Shown piece by piece: positions 26,001-35,312 of a DNA stretch of 64,000 bases. The number at the start of each line of letters is the position of its first letter. The stretch's first letter is position 1. The DNA lies in the NCBI GenBank assembly GCA_914767715.1, contig OU612065.1, forward strand, positions 10,848,001-10,912,000, in the 5' to 3' direction. Both the position numbers and the translations under genes were made by a program. The DNA is from Membranipora membranacea. Lineage: Eukaryota; Bryozoa; Gymnolaemata; Cheilostomatida; Membraniporidae. The notes below the pieces were generated by a model, which saw only the letters and a program-made list of their open reading frames with translations, ran no database searches and had not been told where the DNA came from.

Positions 26001-26323
26001 TTTCTGCTTGTTCATTTTGATATTTCCATTGTAGTTTTTGTGGAGATTTTTGCATCTTTACTGTGGTTCTAATTGTAGTCAAGGCAAAAAGACTTGGAGT
26101 ACTCAACATCTACCGTCATTCAAAAATGTCGAATCTAGCAGCAAGGTGTCATACTCATATGACAGAATTGTCATGCATAAGCTTATGCATACCAGACAGC
26201 AACTGCTATTCGGTGAACTTCAACAGTGAAACTGGTATATGTGAAACTGGATCTTATCAACAATCAATGAACTTACTGTATTTGTCTATGGAATTGAATA
26301 CCACACACCTATCATTCTTTTGA
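14073..26323 (+). CDS. Multi-exon gene: LamG/pentraxin-like domain followed by PAN/apple-like domain
   Basis: Five exons: 14073-14264, 15271-15431, 20600-20735, 23364 to about 23564 and 26079-26323. Every junction is GT-AG and phases agree (1, 0, 1, 1). The first four exons together resemble a concanavalin-A-like LamG/pentraxin fold: NMTLCWWYKS and TMFSIATR strands, then LYFHWRG, then WIYYCVQL, and the closing GTIGCLNIWNGNLG. The last exon encodes a Cys-rich piece, CISLCIPDSNCYSVNF then ICETGSY, as in PAN/apple adhesion modules. The whole suggests an extracellular or membrane carbohydrate/protein-binding protein. No signal peptide or transmembrane segment is seen because the 5' end is missing or lies upstream. 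The gene ends at UGA 26321-26323. Domain names are by-eye resemblances. Confidence 0.7.
16243..16389 (+). repeat. Dispersed repeat, copy 1
   Basis: About 147 bases, including AAATCTGGAGGAAATAGTGA and ending GGGAGACTTGGCAAGTATGG, recur in reverse orientation at 17757-17901 with roughly 85-90 percent identity by eye. The two copies are about 1.4 kb apart. They may be the long terminal inverted repeats of one element or two members of an interspersed family. Confidence 0.7.
16480..16560 (+). repeat. Possible tRNA-like SINE head (A box only)
   Basis: TAGTGCAGTGGTAGA fits the polymerase III A-box consensus exactly in its first eleven bases. No B box is seen at the expected distance. Either a decayed SINE or chance. 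Confidence 0.3.
17414..17475. repeat. 19-bp inverted repeat (hairpin)
   Basis: GGATCGTAGTGGATCATAG at 17414-17432 pairs with its reverse complement at 17457-17475 with a single mismatch and a 24-nt loop. Each arm also contains a direct repeat of GGATC, so slipped pairings are possible. Confidence 0.8.
17757..17901 (-). repeat. Dispersed repeat, copy 2 (inverted)
   Basis: Reverse-complement counterpart of 16243-16389. It carries CATGCCAAGTCTCCTGATTT at its left edge and the same GTGACCCTCCAGAT and CTCCAGATTTTA words. Both outer flanks also share a GTGCTTGGAT word, extending the similarity slightly further out. Confidence 0.7.
18143..20556. repeat. Pair of inverted 35-bp repeats bounding 2.4 kb
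   Basis: The 35-bp segment at 18143-18177 (starting CCACATCA, ending ATGTAGTTTT) is repeated inverted at 20522-20556 with 34 of 35 matches. Each arm is itself a hairpin, AAAACTACAT pairing with ATGTAGTTTT around seven bases. The arrangement looks like subterminal or terminal repeats of a transposon whose interior (two small minus-strand frames at 19360-19611 and 19721-20074) is not recognisable. No target duplication was found. Confidence 0.6.
20736..23363. other. Intron of the LamG/PAN gene
   Basis: Bounded by phase-1 donor and acceptor. It contains the tRNA-like element at 21068-21140 and nothing else recognised. A run of GAAGATT-type words around 21890-22200 is low-complexity purine-rich sequence. 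Confidence 0.55.
21068..21140 (+). repeat. tRNA-derived SINE head or tRNA pseudogene
   Basis: TGGTTAGAGCG (A box) and GGTTCGAATCT (B box) are both intact and about 40 bases apart, as in a polymerase III promoter of tRNA type. The acceptor stem does not close, so it is not a functional tRNA. It is followed by unrelated sequence that could be the SINE body. No poly-A or simple tail was found. Confidence 0.6.
23565..26078. other. Intron of the LamG/PAN gene
   Basis: Runs from the phase-1 donor GTGAGT near 23565 to the phase-1 acceptor ending at 26078. It is AT-rich, with a palindromic TA block around 24600-24660. No coding exon recognised. Confidence 0.5.
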
Positions 26324-26358
26324 CATTGTCTAAAACCAGTTATTCCTTAGCATCAAAC

Positions 26359-26364
26359 AATAAA
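26359..26364 (+). other. Polyadenylation signal of the LamG/PAN gene
   Basis: AATAAA begins 36 bases after the UGA codon of the last exon. This supports that exon as terminal and shows UGA acting as a true stop in this genome. Confidence 0.6.
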
Positions 26365-27022
26365 TTAGGGATAATGTTAATAAGTTATCAAATTTGTTTG
26401 ATAAGATCAAAACTTAAAATAAAAGTTAATTTCGATCCGATTGTGAAAAATATCGAATGCCTTTAGAAACCTTACAAAGCATCGACAGAAAATTTCTCAG
26501 ACAAAGATACTTAGTCACTCTCAAGCCACTTCTGCTTGAGATTAAGTTGCTTTTTGTGTAATTTTTAACAACAAAGTTGATAACTTATGACCGCCACAAC
26601 TCCCAAATACTGGCCAATAAGAGTTAATTATATCATATTCATGCTGCTTGGCAAAGTGTATTTTAAATGATTTGTTTTTATATGATTTAAATTTATTTTT
26701 AAAATTTATCTGTGTTGGGGCAGTGCTGTCCTAATATTTTTTCAAATGAAACCTTTCTTAGCTTTTAGCCCTGTTCTATTCAATAGTTTCATCCTATATT
26801 TGATGCAGTGTTGGCTGAATTGTCCTTATAGGCTACATAGGATGACCAAGAGACAAGCACTTCTTGTTCATAGTTGCATCTAAACACAGGGAATGAGAGC
26901 CTGACTATAACATGCATCGGTCTTTTGTTAGTCTTTAATAAATTGTATTTGTAGAAGAATGTTCTGAATATACCTCGAATAGTTTGCGTTCATCACCATA
27001 TTGTCAAGTGATTTTTTACTTA

Positions 27023-27935
27023 AAGCCACTCCAATTAAATTCCTTGATCTAGATAAACGCCCGCCACCTTGTCAGAGCCCTGATAAAATCAAAATACCGC
27101 CAGACGCCAGTTGGAAATAGTCTTAATAAAATAAAATATTTTACCTCCTGGTCAATTGACCAAGTAAAATATAAAACATATACCCCTAAACACCTGTAAA
27201 TTCTCTATATGTATGCACTTGGTATGCATGATATATAATTTTATTACCTATGGTGAGTGGTGACTCAATATGGATGAAGAGAACAAGAAATATAATATGA
27301 AAACTTTCTCTACAATTTTTTCTCTCCATTGCCAATCGTGGATTTTACAAATAATAAAAACTGACTCACTCAGTGAAGGAGGCGTGGCTTGCTACTCTTG
27401 TGTCATTGGTTACTTATTTGTATAAAAAACATTGTGAAAGCACATGGTTATATAAGGCAGCCTAAAGAACTGTTTATTTCATGATATAAACAGTTCTTTA
27501 GGCTGTCTAATATAACCATGCGCTTTGACTATGTTTTTCATACAAATAAGTAACCAATGACACAAGAGTAGCAAGCCAGGCCTCCTACCCTGAGTGAGTC
27601 AGTTTTTATTATTTGTAAAATCAACGATGCCTTATACTAGACTTTTAGTGCTCAGAATCAGATGGCTTGCAGTGGGAGTTTGTGGCATCAAGGAGTGGCA
27701 CTGCAATATCAAACACTCATGATGTGGCAAACCCAACCATTTAAGATTTGTGCATGCGAGAGAGAAAATAAAATATAATTTTCAGCCACTTGAGTTCAGG
27801 GTAGATAGATAAAATAAAAAACTATTTTACCTCCAGCTGTTTTGTAGGGCTAAAATATAAAATAAAAAAACATCTCCCTCCACCCACAAATCTTCATACT
27901 GTCATCTAGATCAATGTATTAATTTGGAGTGGCCT
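27023..27935. mobile_element. TIR element enclosing a long palindrome
   Basis: The left edge 27023-27054 (AAGCCACTCC to TTGATCTAGAT) is matched by the reverse complement at 27904-27935, about 27 of 32 positions, giving terminal inverted repeats. No transposase frame lies inside. The interior is dominated by the 294-bp palindrome at 27335-27628, and two related TATTTTACCTCC stretches flank it in direct orientation. Target duplication could not be resolved. Confidence 0.55.
27335..27628. repeat. 294-bp near-perfect palindrome
   Basis: Starting from the centre near 27480 (arms ending CTGTTTA and TAAACAG), the two sides are complementary outward to ATCGTGG at 27335 and CAACGAT at 27628, with about ten mismatches or small gaps by eye. 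The arms include GCTACTCTTGTGTCATTGGT and its complement. It could form a hairpin of about 140 bp. Foldback-type transposon or recent inverted duplication. Confidence 0.85.
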
Positions 27936-30538
27936 AATGTCACAACATGGACAATTTTTTGTAATTTGACGATACAATGTGAAAATTAAAGCATTATTCA
28001 GAACATATCTTTGGTGTTTGAGTAGAATAATTAGATAGTTTTCTATAGAGCTCCTTTTAAATTATAAACAGAGCTATGTATCAACAATATAGCTCATTTA
28101 TATAAGTTTAACCATAGACAATGTGGACAATCCCCGAGATACAGTCACAGCCGGCACAACTCTATCTAAACCTTGTTAGGAAGACTGAACTGCTTTATCT
28201 AAATGTTGAAATCTGTCATACCAATAGTATATGTTTGAATGGTGCATTCAATAGATATTGTTACAATACCTGAACTGCCTCTACTACACATCTGAATGGA
28301 AGCTTGTACAATCTTAAGCCCTTCTTTGCATTAAACCAATACTTCATTATTACCAGTATAAGTATAGAATTCACGGTACTGCTCTATGTTTTGCGTATAC
28401 AAATTATACAGCCTATAAAAATATCTTGCAAGTTGCTGCAACGTTGATGGTTTATGGCTTCTACTAAGAAAATCATTGATCATGAGTTCAAAAGTTTTTT
28501 ATCCTTCTCAACGAGGCTATCTGCCTGCCATTCATGTAGGTGGTGCAGGGGTAGCAAAATAAGATGGAATGTGTGTCTCTTTTCCAGGACTTTCACGTTT
28601 AAATATTCTGACACAACAAATTTCCTTTCAAATAAACTTAACCTAGTTAGTGACGTTTCCATGCCAGTTTATATTTTGATTGTATTACACATTCTAGATA
28701 CATTTCTTCTCTACAACGAATGAGTAAAACCTTTAACCTCTGTAACCGGTTACCATCGCATAAAACTTGCAGTATGTGCAGAGATATACATGTAAACTTG
28801 ACTGTGTACCTGTTAGGGTTTCAAAGACGAGCTGTACTACAGGTATTCCAGCCTACTTGAATTACATAGCAATCAACATTGCAACATGATAAAGGTCCTA
28901 AATGAAGGCTGATTGCAGACTATGTATACTGTCTTCAAAGTGAAATTACAAATAATGGATATATCAAATGATAAAAAAACTAGAGAAGTGCTTATACTCA
29001 CAACTTCAATCAATAGTTTGCCAAAATATCAAGGCTGTGCAGTAATGATCTTTGGATGAAGGCCCTCTCAAATCAGCTTCACTTAGCAAATTGAAGCCTT
29101 TCAGGCAGTCTGCTAGCACAGGCAGATGTTTTTTCTCACAAATTGAATTAATTGAACTTAAACACATTATCTCACTTAAGCAAACATTCCATAGTAAACA
29201 GAGATAAAAACCAGGAGTTAAAGTCCTTCTGCTTCCATAGTTTGATCAATGGTTTGATAATTGGTTTGATCAATAATTTTTTTTATGAGCAATACCCTTT
29301 GACATAAGAGATAACACATTATTCACCCATATCAGAGTTTCAGATATTGATTACACAAATTCACAAATTGGAAGTGTAAAGATTTCATGTTGTGATAGCC
29401 CAGTGGGCTCATTGTCAAGAGTGGCCACTATAACACATAGTAAGATGACTTGTCTATAATAAAAACCAAAGATGTATTTCTGGTAGATTACCATAATTTT
29501 TTGATGTTTTATTTAGTTGTATATTTCAAAGTACTGTTATTATTCAGGAATCTGAAATTTCAATCGAGTTAACAAGAAATTTTTTTAGGGTGGTGGTGAC
29601 CATACAACTGTTATTTGATTGTTTCTTATTTTACAGGGTTGAAATTAAACTGCACATTGATATGATATGTTTGCTGTATATATTTTCATGAACCATCACC
29701 TTTTATGTTTGGATGGCTGTTCTTTATGGTCTGAAGATTTACATTTCAGATATTAAGAGAGAATCACACTTCAAAAGATGTTATGCTCTCTTGATTTCAC
29801 ATTAGTGAACTGTGTTCATCATAGTGATATTGATACTTATGTTTTGAAGACTATGCACAACGCAATTCTGGTGGTATAACAGAAATTTGTTGTAGAATTA
29901 TAGACTAGCATTAGCTTGCAGCGTATAAAAGTGCTCTGGCATACTTAAAATACCTTTATTATTATCCTGAGACAACTATGTAGATAACACGTTGCTACAT
30001 TGAGGTTAACACGTCGCAGCTTTGTCTTTAGCCGGTCGCACAACTTGTGATAAAGGGACTGTTTTCCTACCACCACACCACGTGGTAACACATGTCAGGA
30101 TATGTAGCAACCTAGCTACTACTAGATTTTACCCACTGGGAGATAAATATTGTAATCATAGTGTTAAGAGGGTTGAAGTGGCATTTCAGGGTGAATGAAG
30201 AGAGTATTTTCAGAGTTGGACGACATGCAGACCCTAAAAACATTTGCAATACACCTGGAGGGATAATCCAGGAACCTGATACACTTACCAAAAGTGGATA
30301 TCCGGGTTAATATGGCATTTCAGAGTTTGATATCAGGGTTTTGTGATAACAGTGTACATTGTGCACATTGTGCACTTTGTGTACTGCATGATTGACGGCC
30401 TACAGGTCAAGTAGATAAAACAAACATCTATGACCTAAGTAAGAAACTTTGATTAACCGTTTGTACCACCTCATGAAATCCACACCTGCTAATATTCTGG
30501 TGTTTTAGAGGAGCACAGTCCTAGAGTGTGCTATCTCC

Positions 30539-31262
30539 TGTAATGATACTAGACAAGAGGTAGCACAACTCCTTGTTATTCACAATTCCGCCAGACGAAT
30601 TATGTAATTTCTGGAGAACTTAACCGATTAAATCTATTTTCAGACTCAGAGAAAATACCGAGTAAAATATTATTATTATATAATTTTCACCGGTTACCAA
30701 CGGTGCTGGAAAACATGCAATCTACTCTGCAACGGATTGCAAGTGCATGCCAGACCGTCCATAAACAATTTCACTCTAATGTATGTTTGCCTCATTTGCC
30801 ATTTATGAATATGAATTGTTCTGTTGCCCTGTCCCCGTATTATATGCCCGGTCTGACTGATGTACCGCCCTCGGCCTTAGTTAGAATATATATATTATAC
30901 TTCTTATATGTTAATCATGCCGTATATAATCCGATGCACGTACTGTTTGAGAGATTCCGGAGTGCGCTGGTTATTATTAACCATTTTAAATTGAGTAAAT
31001 AGACCGTTTTTTTATTTCTAGATTAAATACTTTTTATTGGGTACATTTTTATGTGTTAGGACTCTGTCTCTTATTATACAAATAATTAAACTGGAATCAT
31101 CGCTGCAATTCAACTTGAGTATTTAAATTAGTCAGGAGTATCAATAATGAGAAACATGTAAGAAATCACCATCACTCAATACTTGGTGCGCCCTGTGCCG
31201 GCCGTGCTACTTGATTAAAGGTGGAACGGTCCCACCATCATTAAGGGTGCCTACCCACTACA
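30539..31262 (+). repeat. 5' LTR of the large Gypsy element
   Basis: 724 bp, begins TGTAATGATACTAG and ends CCTACCCACTACA. It should carry promoter and polyadenylation functions, but no clear TATA box or signal could be fixed. It contains a 95-codon open frame from ATG 30715 to 31002 that is also open in the other LTR. The 5-bp duplication TCTCC lies immediately to the left. Confidence 0.93.
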
Positions 31263-31571
31263 ATTGGTGGCAGCACTAATTTTGAGGGGATGGTGGACTG
31301 CGTTAATTTTAATTTTAATTTTTGTTAAATGGATTGTCAACTGAGAGTAAACATGCGTTGTTGTGAAGGTAAATTGATTGCATGTTTCATGCCAAATCTC
31401 TCAAAGCAAAAGTTTTAATGTATTAGTGGCACAAATTTTGTCAAAATTTCAAAAAGACAGAGTAGACCTAGCACCAGGTACCCACCAGGTGAGTACGTCT
31501 TAGGCTCTCAGATACCGCGACTCACAAGACGGAGGCAGGATCAACTGTTGGCTGAGAGACCTGAGGAGAAC
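31263..31571 (+). promoter_or_regulatory. Untranslated leader with a consensus splice donor
   Basis: Between the 5' LTR and the first Gag ATG (31572-31574) the leader holds the primer site and, at 31486-31494, CAG followed by GTGAGTACG, an ideal metazoan 5' splice site (cut after 31488). A retrovirus-like major splice donor here could give a subgenomic message for the downstream glycoprotein. Candidate acceptors are pyrimidine-rich tracts ending TTTTCAG at about 32580 and TTTGCAG at about 32862. Only the first lies upstream of the ATG that opens the signal peptide (32793). Confidence 0.5.
31265..31274 (+). promoter_or_regulatory. Primer binding site (tRNA-Leu type)
   Basis: TGGTGGCAGC begins two bases after the 5' LTR. 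It is complementary to the GCTGCCA-CCA 3' end known for animal tRNA-Leu(AAG/UAG). The match stops after ten bases. Confidence 0.6.
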
Positions 31572-33812
31572 ATGGCGGCAGAAGCAGCGCAGCAGAGAGC
31601 TGACGAGGCCATGGAACAGGTAAGGGCTCAGCAACGGACCATTGAACGTTTGCATGCTGAAATAAATGAGAGATTAAACGATCAGAGGGATCAGCTCGCC
31701 GTCCAACAGGGTGGTATTGGGGAGTTAAGGGAGGGTATCCACAGGGGAAGAGTTATGCCGCTATATGAATTTACAAAATTAAATGTCAAAAAGTTTGACG
31801 GCAGCGGATCCCTCGAGTCTTTTATAAGATCCATAACACAACAGATGGACTTTTTAGATGTGCCTGACGAAAATAAAGTGCCTGTGCTTGCTTTATATTT
31901 ACTAGATGAGCCAAAAGCTTGTCTGCGGCGTGCTTTAGCAATGCTACATGACAAGTCACTTAGTGACCTCAGGAAGGCGGCCGAGAATGTAGAGGCAAAC
32001 CTGAGTGATGTAAGTGGATCGTCATCAGATGACACATATAGTGATGATGACGAAAAAAAGAAAAGAAAGAAATCTAAAAGAAAATCTCACAGTGTAGATA
32101 CCTCAGCTATTGCTAGTTTGACTGCGCTCATGAATAACACTGTGCAGCAGCTAGCTCAAACCCAATTAGAGATGCAAAATATGAGGTCACAACCTCAGCC
32201 TGTACATTTGGGACCTCCTAGGAACAATTCTAGACGTAATACAAATAGTAGAAACCCTAACTATGGAAACCCTAGCTATGGAACCCCCAACTATGGCAAC
32301 CAAAACTATGGCAACCAAAACTATGGCAATCCAAACTATGGCAGTAATGGTTACAGTAGATCAAATAATAATAGTTATGGTGGAAACTATAGACCTAGAC
32401 AACCTAGATTCAGTAATTCTGTTTGTTGGGGTTGTAATCAGGCTGGACACCTAATACGGGATTGTCCTGAACGACCAAGCGGACATCAAGGTCAGGTCAC
32501 CAATTATAATCAGTCTGGACAGGGTGTGGTGCCTACAGCATCTAACAACCCTGTCATATTACCATTCTCCATGTTTTCAGTACTTGAGAGTGGAAACCTC
32601 TCAATTGACGATACAGAAGATACCGTAAGTAAGCCTGTATCTAAACCTGAACCTTATTATGAGGCGAAACCTGAGACCAAACATATAACCGAAAGTGATA
32701 CTGAACATATAACTCAATACGAACCACAACAAGGAACAGAACATGAATATGTTAAATGTAACAAACTGCCATGCAGTGGAAAGCGATGCTCTATGACTAG
32801 ACACACAACAGGATTGTTTAACATTATTACTGTGTTTCTGGCTGCTATGTTTCTATTTGCAGGGGTTAATGGAAGTCCGATGGTATGTAGGACCACCCAC
32901 CCGATGGGACGATTCTTCATTTCCAATGATGTCACGTGTTCCATACCAGCCCCCGTGTCTGAGCCCAGACAGGTAGATATCACTGTCTTTAAGAGAAATC
33001 TGATCCAATACGAGTCTGAGGCCCATCTGTGCAAAACCATCGAAACAACGATTACAACAATGGCTGGATTTTTCCGGAAATCATCTAAGTATCAACATGT
33101 TTTAACCACATTTGAGGAGTGCAGGCGTATGATTCATTTTCGATCAAGCAAACATGGAAGCCTCACGCAACAAGGGGAAATTTGGGGTACCAATAACCAG
33201 GTGGATTTTAGCTATAAGTCTGGTTTTCAATGCTGTCAACCCCAAACATTCACCGCTACAAATGCATACCTAGTACCGGCCAAAGTTTATAAAAGACACG
33301 ATGACCTGGAAATGGAGTCCCCTGATGGTGTGGTGAGGCATTGTACTTACACTAGTGGGTACTGTGCCTTTCCAAATCTGAGTACTTTAATATGGCTACC
33401 AAATCAAACAGAGAAGTGCCAGTTTATTGAGTGGAAAACATTCAATGCCTCACAGATGGGTGATGTCATTGTCACAGATGATAAAGAACTAGCTTTCAGC
33501 TTCAACAAAGAACGCAGTAAGTTGACACAATCTAAGGTGTGTGGAAATCACGCCATTCTCATGCATAGCGACCAGGGTATGGCTGTGTCCGTAAAAACCG
33601 GGGAAAATAGGGGTAAACGCAGCGGTGAACAAACCCCTGGTTATGTGTTGGGTAGCGAGTTAAATGCAAGACTTCAGGCTATTGAAGCGCGCATGCTGCA
33701 ATTGTCACAAGACAATTTCCAGATCACTGCTAAGGCCATTTGTATGTCAATGAGAGAGGCAGCTGTCTCACTAACCAATGCTTTCAGAGTCCATCCTACA
33801 CTAACAACTTGA
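31572..33812 (+). CDS. Gag followed in frame by envelope-like surface domain
   Basis: 746 codons from the ATG at 31572 (good context, AACATGG) to UGA 33810-33812. Residues 1-60 are a charged coiled coil. 62-125 resemble Gypsy Gag capsid (FDGSGSLESFI). 148-174 hold an acidic run then a KKKRKKSKRK basic patch. 220-273 are NYG-type repeats from a 15-bp unit. 285-298 form a zinc knuckle, CWGCNQAGHLIRDC. From Met408 the character changes: a short basic lead, a hydrophobic core (IITVFLAAMFLFAG) and a likely cleavage after GVNG make a classical signal peptide. Next comes a Cys-rich ectodomain with three N-glycosylation sequons (NLS, NQT, NAS) and, at residues 680-683, a furin-type RGKR. Gag would act in the cytosol and the ectodomain in the secretory pathway. 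Placing Env before protease is atypical. Confidence 0.85.
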   Translation: MAAEAAQQRADEAMEQVRAQQRTIERLHAEINERLNDQRDQLAVQQGGIGELREGIHRGRVMPLYEFTKLNVKKFDGSGSLESFIRSITQQMDFLDVPDENKVPVLALYLLDEPKACLRRALAMLHDKSLSDLRKAAENVEANLSDVSGSSSDDTYSDDDEKKKRKKSKRKSHSVDTSAIASLTALMNNTVQQLAQTQLEMQNMRSQPQPVHLGPPRNNSRRNTNSRNPNYGNPSYGTPNYGNQNYGNQNYGNPNYGSNGYSRSNNNSYGGNYRPRQPRFSNSVCWGCNQAGHLIRDCPERPSGHQGQVTNYNQSGQGVVPTASNNPVILPFSMFSVLESGNLSIDDTEDTVSKPVSKPEPYYEAKPETKHITESDTEHITQYEPQQGTEHEYVKCNKLPCSGKRCSMTRHTTGLFNIITVFLAAMFLFAGVNGSPMVCRTTHPMGRFFISNDVTCSIPAPVSEPRQVDITVFKRNLIQYESEAHLCKTIETTITTMAGFFRKSSKYQHVLTTFEECRRMIHFRSSKHGSLTQQGEIWGTNNQVDFSYKSGFQCCQPQTFTATNAYLVPAKVYKRHDDLEMESPDGVVRHCTYTSGYCAFPNLSTLIWLPNQTEKCQFIEWKTFNASQMGDVIVTDDKELAFSFNKERSKLTQSKVCGNHAILMHSDQGMAVSVKTGENRGKRSGEQTPGYVLGSELNARLQAIEARMLQLSQDNFQITAKAICMSMREAAVSLTNAFRVHPTLTT

Positions 33813-35312
33813 CACATACTAGGGAATGAATTCATCACTGCGAGGGCTTCTGGGGATGTTTTGTCAGTATACCCATGTGTACCACTAAAATCGTATACCA
33901 TAGTTAAAGCGCCTAGCTGTTCCGAAAGGATTGCGATAAATACTACGATTGCCAACGAAAATCATACATTATACTTTGACCCCAGTGATAACATCGTGCA
34001 TACCCACCCAGGACCTGAGACCTGTTTAGCCGAGATTCCAGTAAAAATCTATGGTGAACACCTTCTTTATCAACCCATTACTGGAATCATTGAGAAACTT
34101 GGCTCAAAACTCCCGCAATTTCACATTCTAAACTTGAACTTCTCACATATATCGCCGCTTGTTCCAACCACTCCAGTCATACATGAGCTAATAATACATG
34201 ATTTTGAGGAGTTTAAATCTAAATACTCATTAAATGATGTTTTAGGAGAAATTTCCTCTGACCCTGTATTATCAGCCAACTCAATCGTGAAAAATATTGA
34301 GACTAAAGTACGTTTTCCCGGACTATTTGGACCAAAACCGAGTGCAGGTTCAATATGGCAATGGCTAACAAATTTAGCTGTAGGAATTCTTGCGCTTGTT
34401 CTTTTGATATTAGGGATCAGACTCATCGTGAGGCTAGTAAAAGCTAAACGTGTTAGAAGCAGTGCTTATGCTAAGGACAAAGAATCATGTTCCCCTAATG
34501 TACAAACAAATGCAAATATTACGATATCAACCTCAAATGAACAAAGACCACTCTTGAATCCACCAGTGCAAAGTGAAATTCAAAATGAACGTGTACAGAC
34601 ACAACAACCGCCACCGCTTTCAAGAATCTATCCTGACCTAGATAATTTTCAGAGGCGGCTGAATAGTTTGACAATTTACCCTGAAACAAGACATGAACCT
34701 GAAATTATACCCTTATCTCCTGTACATGTAGAAGAAGCATGCGCTAGACACAAATCACTAGTGAATATTTCTCTCAATGGTAAACCAGTGCGTGCTTTAT
34801 TTGACACTGGTGCAATGAAATCTGTATTATCAAGTTCAACAGTTAGAGCCCTCCGTCTGGAAACGAAGCCTGTATCAAAGAATCAAACATTGTTACCTTT
34901 CAGTGGTGTAGGAGTCCCTGCCACAAGAGAAGTTGATGCCATTGTCCAACTTGAGAATAGTCCACGGGTAGATAAGGTCAATTTCTTGGTTCTTGAAGAA
35001 TTACACTATCCATATGTGTTAGGCGTTGATTTATTTGAGGAGCTTCCAGGGTTGGTTTTCCAATACGGCAAGAATGGGGCAGGGTTTATTGTAGTTTTAC
35101 CTTGTGCAGCTAACTCGAACCCACATGAGAAACAAGAGGAAGAGCAGAGCTACACATGGTATTATACAGAAGAGCAGCTGTTTCTACCTGCCAAGCATCG
35201 CTTATTTGTTGAAAGGCCCCATGCACGAACAGATGATTTCTTATTCGAGCCTGTTATGATTCATAGTGATATTGTTACTGCTGCGGCACTGAACAGGCCT
35301 GGTTACATATGA
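33813..35312 (+). CDS. Envelope-like membrane-proximal domain and transmembrane segment, then aspartic protease
   Basis: This frame has the same phase as the preceding one, separated only by UGA 33810-33812. It continues the glycoprotein ectodomain (Cys in VYPCVPL, sequons NTT, NHT and NFS, a C-x-AEIPV segment) and reaches a strong transmembrane helix at about 34360-34430 (NLAVGILALVLLILGIRLIV). A basic stop-transfer KAKRVRS and a polar tail follow. At 34803-34811 is DTG within ALFDTGAMKSVL, the retropepsin active site, then the later strand VLGVDLF. Protease would thus sit on the cytosolic side after a type I membrane pass. The frame ends at UGA 35310-35312, but protease-to-RT linker sequence continues in the same phase to about 35440. 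Confidence 0.82.
   Translation, partial: HILGNEFITARASGDVLSVYPCVPLKSYTIVKAPSCSERIAINTTIANENHTLYFDPSDNIVHTHPGPETCLAEIPVKIYGEHLLYQPITGIIEKLGSKLPQFHILNLNFSHISPLVPTTPVIHELIIHDFEEFKSKYSLNDVLGEISSDPVLSANSIVKNIETKVRFPGLFGPKPSAGSIWQWLTNLAVGILALVLLILGIRLIVRLVKAKRVRSSAYAKDKESCSPNVQTNANITISTSNEQRPLLNPPVQSEIQNERVQTQQPPPLSRIYPDLDNFQRRLNSLTIYPETRHEPEIIPLSPVHVEEACARHKSLVNISLNGKPVRALFDTGAMKSVLSSSTVRALRLETKPVSKNQTLLPFSGVGVPATREVDAIVQLENSPRVDKVNFLVLEELHYPYVLGVDLFEELPGLVFQYGKNGAGFIVVLPCAANSNPHEKQEEEQSYTWYYTEEQLFLPAKHRLFVERPHARTDDFLFEPVMIHSDIVTAAALNRPGYI

Larger units (their letters stand above)
26365..30538. other. Gene-free stretch between the LamG/PAN gene and the Gypsy insertion
   Basis: No gene recognised on either strand. 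It contains the TIR element at 27023-27935. A small TGTGCAC-type repeat occurs at about 30350-30380. Confidence 0.5.

Noticed and set aside
32263-32454. Plus-strand frame rich in repeated TMAT-type words
   Set aside because: Alternate-frame translation of the 15-bp NYG repeat of Gag.
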